NCBI GenBank assembly: GCA_947461335.1
Contig: CANHLB010000093.1
Span: forward strand, 1 to 6,862
Reading direction: 5' to 3'
Length of the DNA: 6,862 nucleotides
Source: Burkholderiaceae bacterium
GTDB lineage: Bacteria; Pseudomonadota; Gammaproteobacteria; Burkholderiales; Burkholderiaceae
In this document: positions 6,335 to 6,862 of the stretch, piece by piece
Numbering within the stretch: position 1 is the first letter of the stretch
Layout of the letters: each line of letters begins with the position of its first letter
Made by a program: the position numbers and the translations under genes
The notes under the pieces: generated by a model
Told to the model about the DNA's origin: nothing
Database searches by the model: none
The model's input: only the letters and a program-made list of their open reading frames with translations

Positions 6335-6862
6335 TCAGGCTTCTATTTTTGGGTCTCGGCCCATTAATTTTTTCACTGCATCATGCGGTGTCAACTTACC
6401 AGAGAGCACTTCTCCCATCATTGCAGTGATGGGCATTTCTACGCCTAAGCGCTTTGCCAAATCAGCTACAGCCGCAGCACAGAGAACACCTTCAGCAACG
6501 TGACCTAAGCCAGACAAAATCTCGGCCAACGATTTTCCAGCAGCCAACTCAAGGCCAACTCGCCTATTACGGGAGAGATTTCCAGTGGCTGTCAGTATCA
6601 GATCGCCCACTCCAGTCAATCCCATGCATGTCTCAGATCTACCGCCAGCAGCCTTTACTAAGCGCATCATCTCTGCCAGGCCTCTAGTAAGTACTGCTGC
6701 CCTCGCGTTCAAACCCAAATCCAAACCGTCGCCAATACCTGCAGCAATAGCTAGTACATTCTTCACGGCGCCACCTAACTCAACGCCAACTAAATCATCG
6801 CTGGAATAAACGCGCATATTTCCATGATGAAAAGCGCCTTGCACAATTGCACATAAATCACT
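6335..6862 (-). CDS. gpsA: Glycerol-3-phosphate dehydrogenase [NAD(P)+], C-terminal half (cut by window edge)
   Basis: GpsA reduces dihydroxyacetone phosphate to sn-glycerol 3-phosphate in the cytoplasm, feeding phospholipid synthesis. The frame is open to the right edge, giving 175 visible residues from [11 protein letters not shown]. It includes [20 protein letters not shown], whose lysine (visible residue 34) is the family's catalytic lysine, and then [29 protein letters not shown] and the substrate-binding NLSRNRR. The C-terminal VEMPIT and LMGRDP are also typical. The N-terminal Rossmann domain (about 155-160 residues) lies outside the window. An apparent GTG at 6844 is internal, because homology continues upstream of it. 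In Burkholderiales gpsA commonly adjoins trmL, consistent with this layout. No sign of damage in the visible part. Confidence 0.97.
   Translation of the reverse strand, partial: SDLCAIVQGAFHHGNMRVYSSDDLVGVELGGAVKNVLAIAAGIGDGLDLGLNARAAVLTRGLAEMMRLVKAAGGRSETCMGLTGVGDLILTATGNLSRNRRVGLELAAGKSLAEILSGLGHVAEGVLCAAAVADLAKRLGVEMPITAMMGEVLSGKLTPHDAVKKLMGRDPKIEA

Noticed and set aside
6454..6809. Two overlapping plus-strand frames opposite gpsA
   Set aside because: gpsA carries all expected motifs here; the opposite frames have no family signs.
6842..6844. GTG as a start for the gpsA frame
   Set aside because: The frame and family similarity continue upstream to the window edge, so this is an internal valine codon.
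1..6862. Mobile element, phage, CRISPR array, tRNA or defence system
   Set aside because: No transposase, integrase, repeat-spacer pattern, cloverleaf or defence-type domain is visible; all major frames are housekeeping genes in an order familiar from Burkholderiales.

Overview
The window reads as an ordinary stretch of housekeeping chromosome from a betaproteobacterium of the order Burkholderiales. The AT-leaning base composition, the Burkholderiaceae-like proteins and the gene order together suggest a Polynucleobacter-type organism. This assignment rests on recognised protein families and remembered synteny, not on a database search. I see no mobile element, CRISPR array, tRNA or rRNA, and no sign of a foreign island.

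Positions 1-4105, all on the minus strand, hold a cytochrome c oxidase (cox/cta) operon. In transcription order it is ctaC (subunit II with a fused cytochrome c domain), ctaD (catalytic subunit I), a 43-codon single-span membrane protein that starts with GTG inside the end of ctaD, ctaG (copper delivery to CuB), a small DUF2970 membrane protein, and ctaE (subunit III, cut by the left edge). Gaps are short (40, 11 and 29 bases) or are overlaps (17 and 4 bases), so one transcript is likely. A plausible sigma-70 promoter (TTGTTC, 17 bases, TATAAT) lies about 90 bases before ctaC. Electrons would pass from soluble cytochrome c through the fused heme c domain and CuA of CtaC to heme a and the heme a3/CuB site of CtaD. 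CtaG and the two small membrane proteins probably serve assembly.

Positions 4106-4297 are a 192-base gene-free control region with the promoter and several small repeats. Positions 4298-5083 (minus) encode a BioC-like class I methyltransferase whose glycine-rich SAM motif I is replaced by an unusual sequence. It diverges from comF (plus; probable start 5107), whose stop overlaps the start of trmL (plus), a tRNA wobble-base 2'-O-methyltransferase. From the right edge, convergent and only 15 bases from trmL, comes the C-terminal half of gpsA (glycerol-3-phosphate dehydrogenase).

The items most worth a second look are the degenerate SAM motif in the methyltransferase, the GTG-started mini-gene between ctaD and ctaG, a perfect hairpin and close-set starts at the divergent methyltransferase/comF junction, and the repeats in the ctaC leader. 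I did not find convincing evidence of a previously undescribed system.
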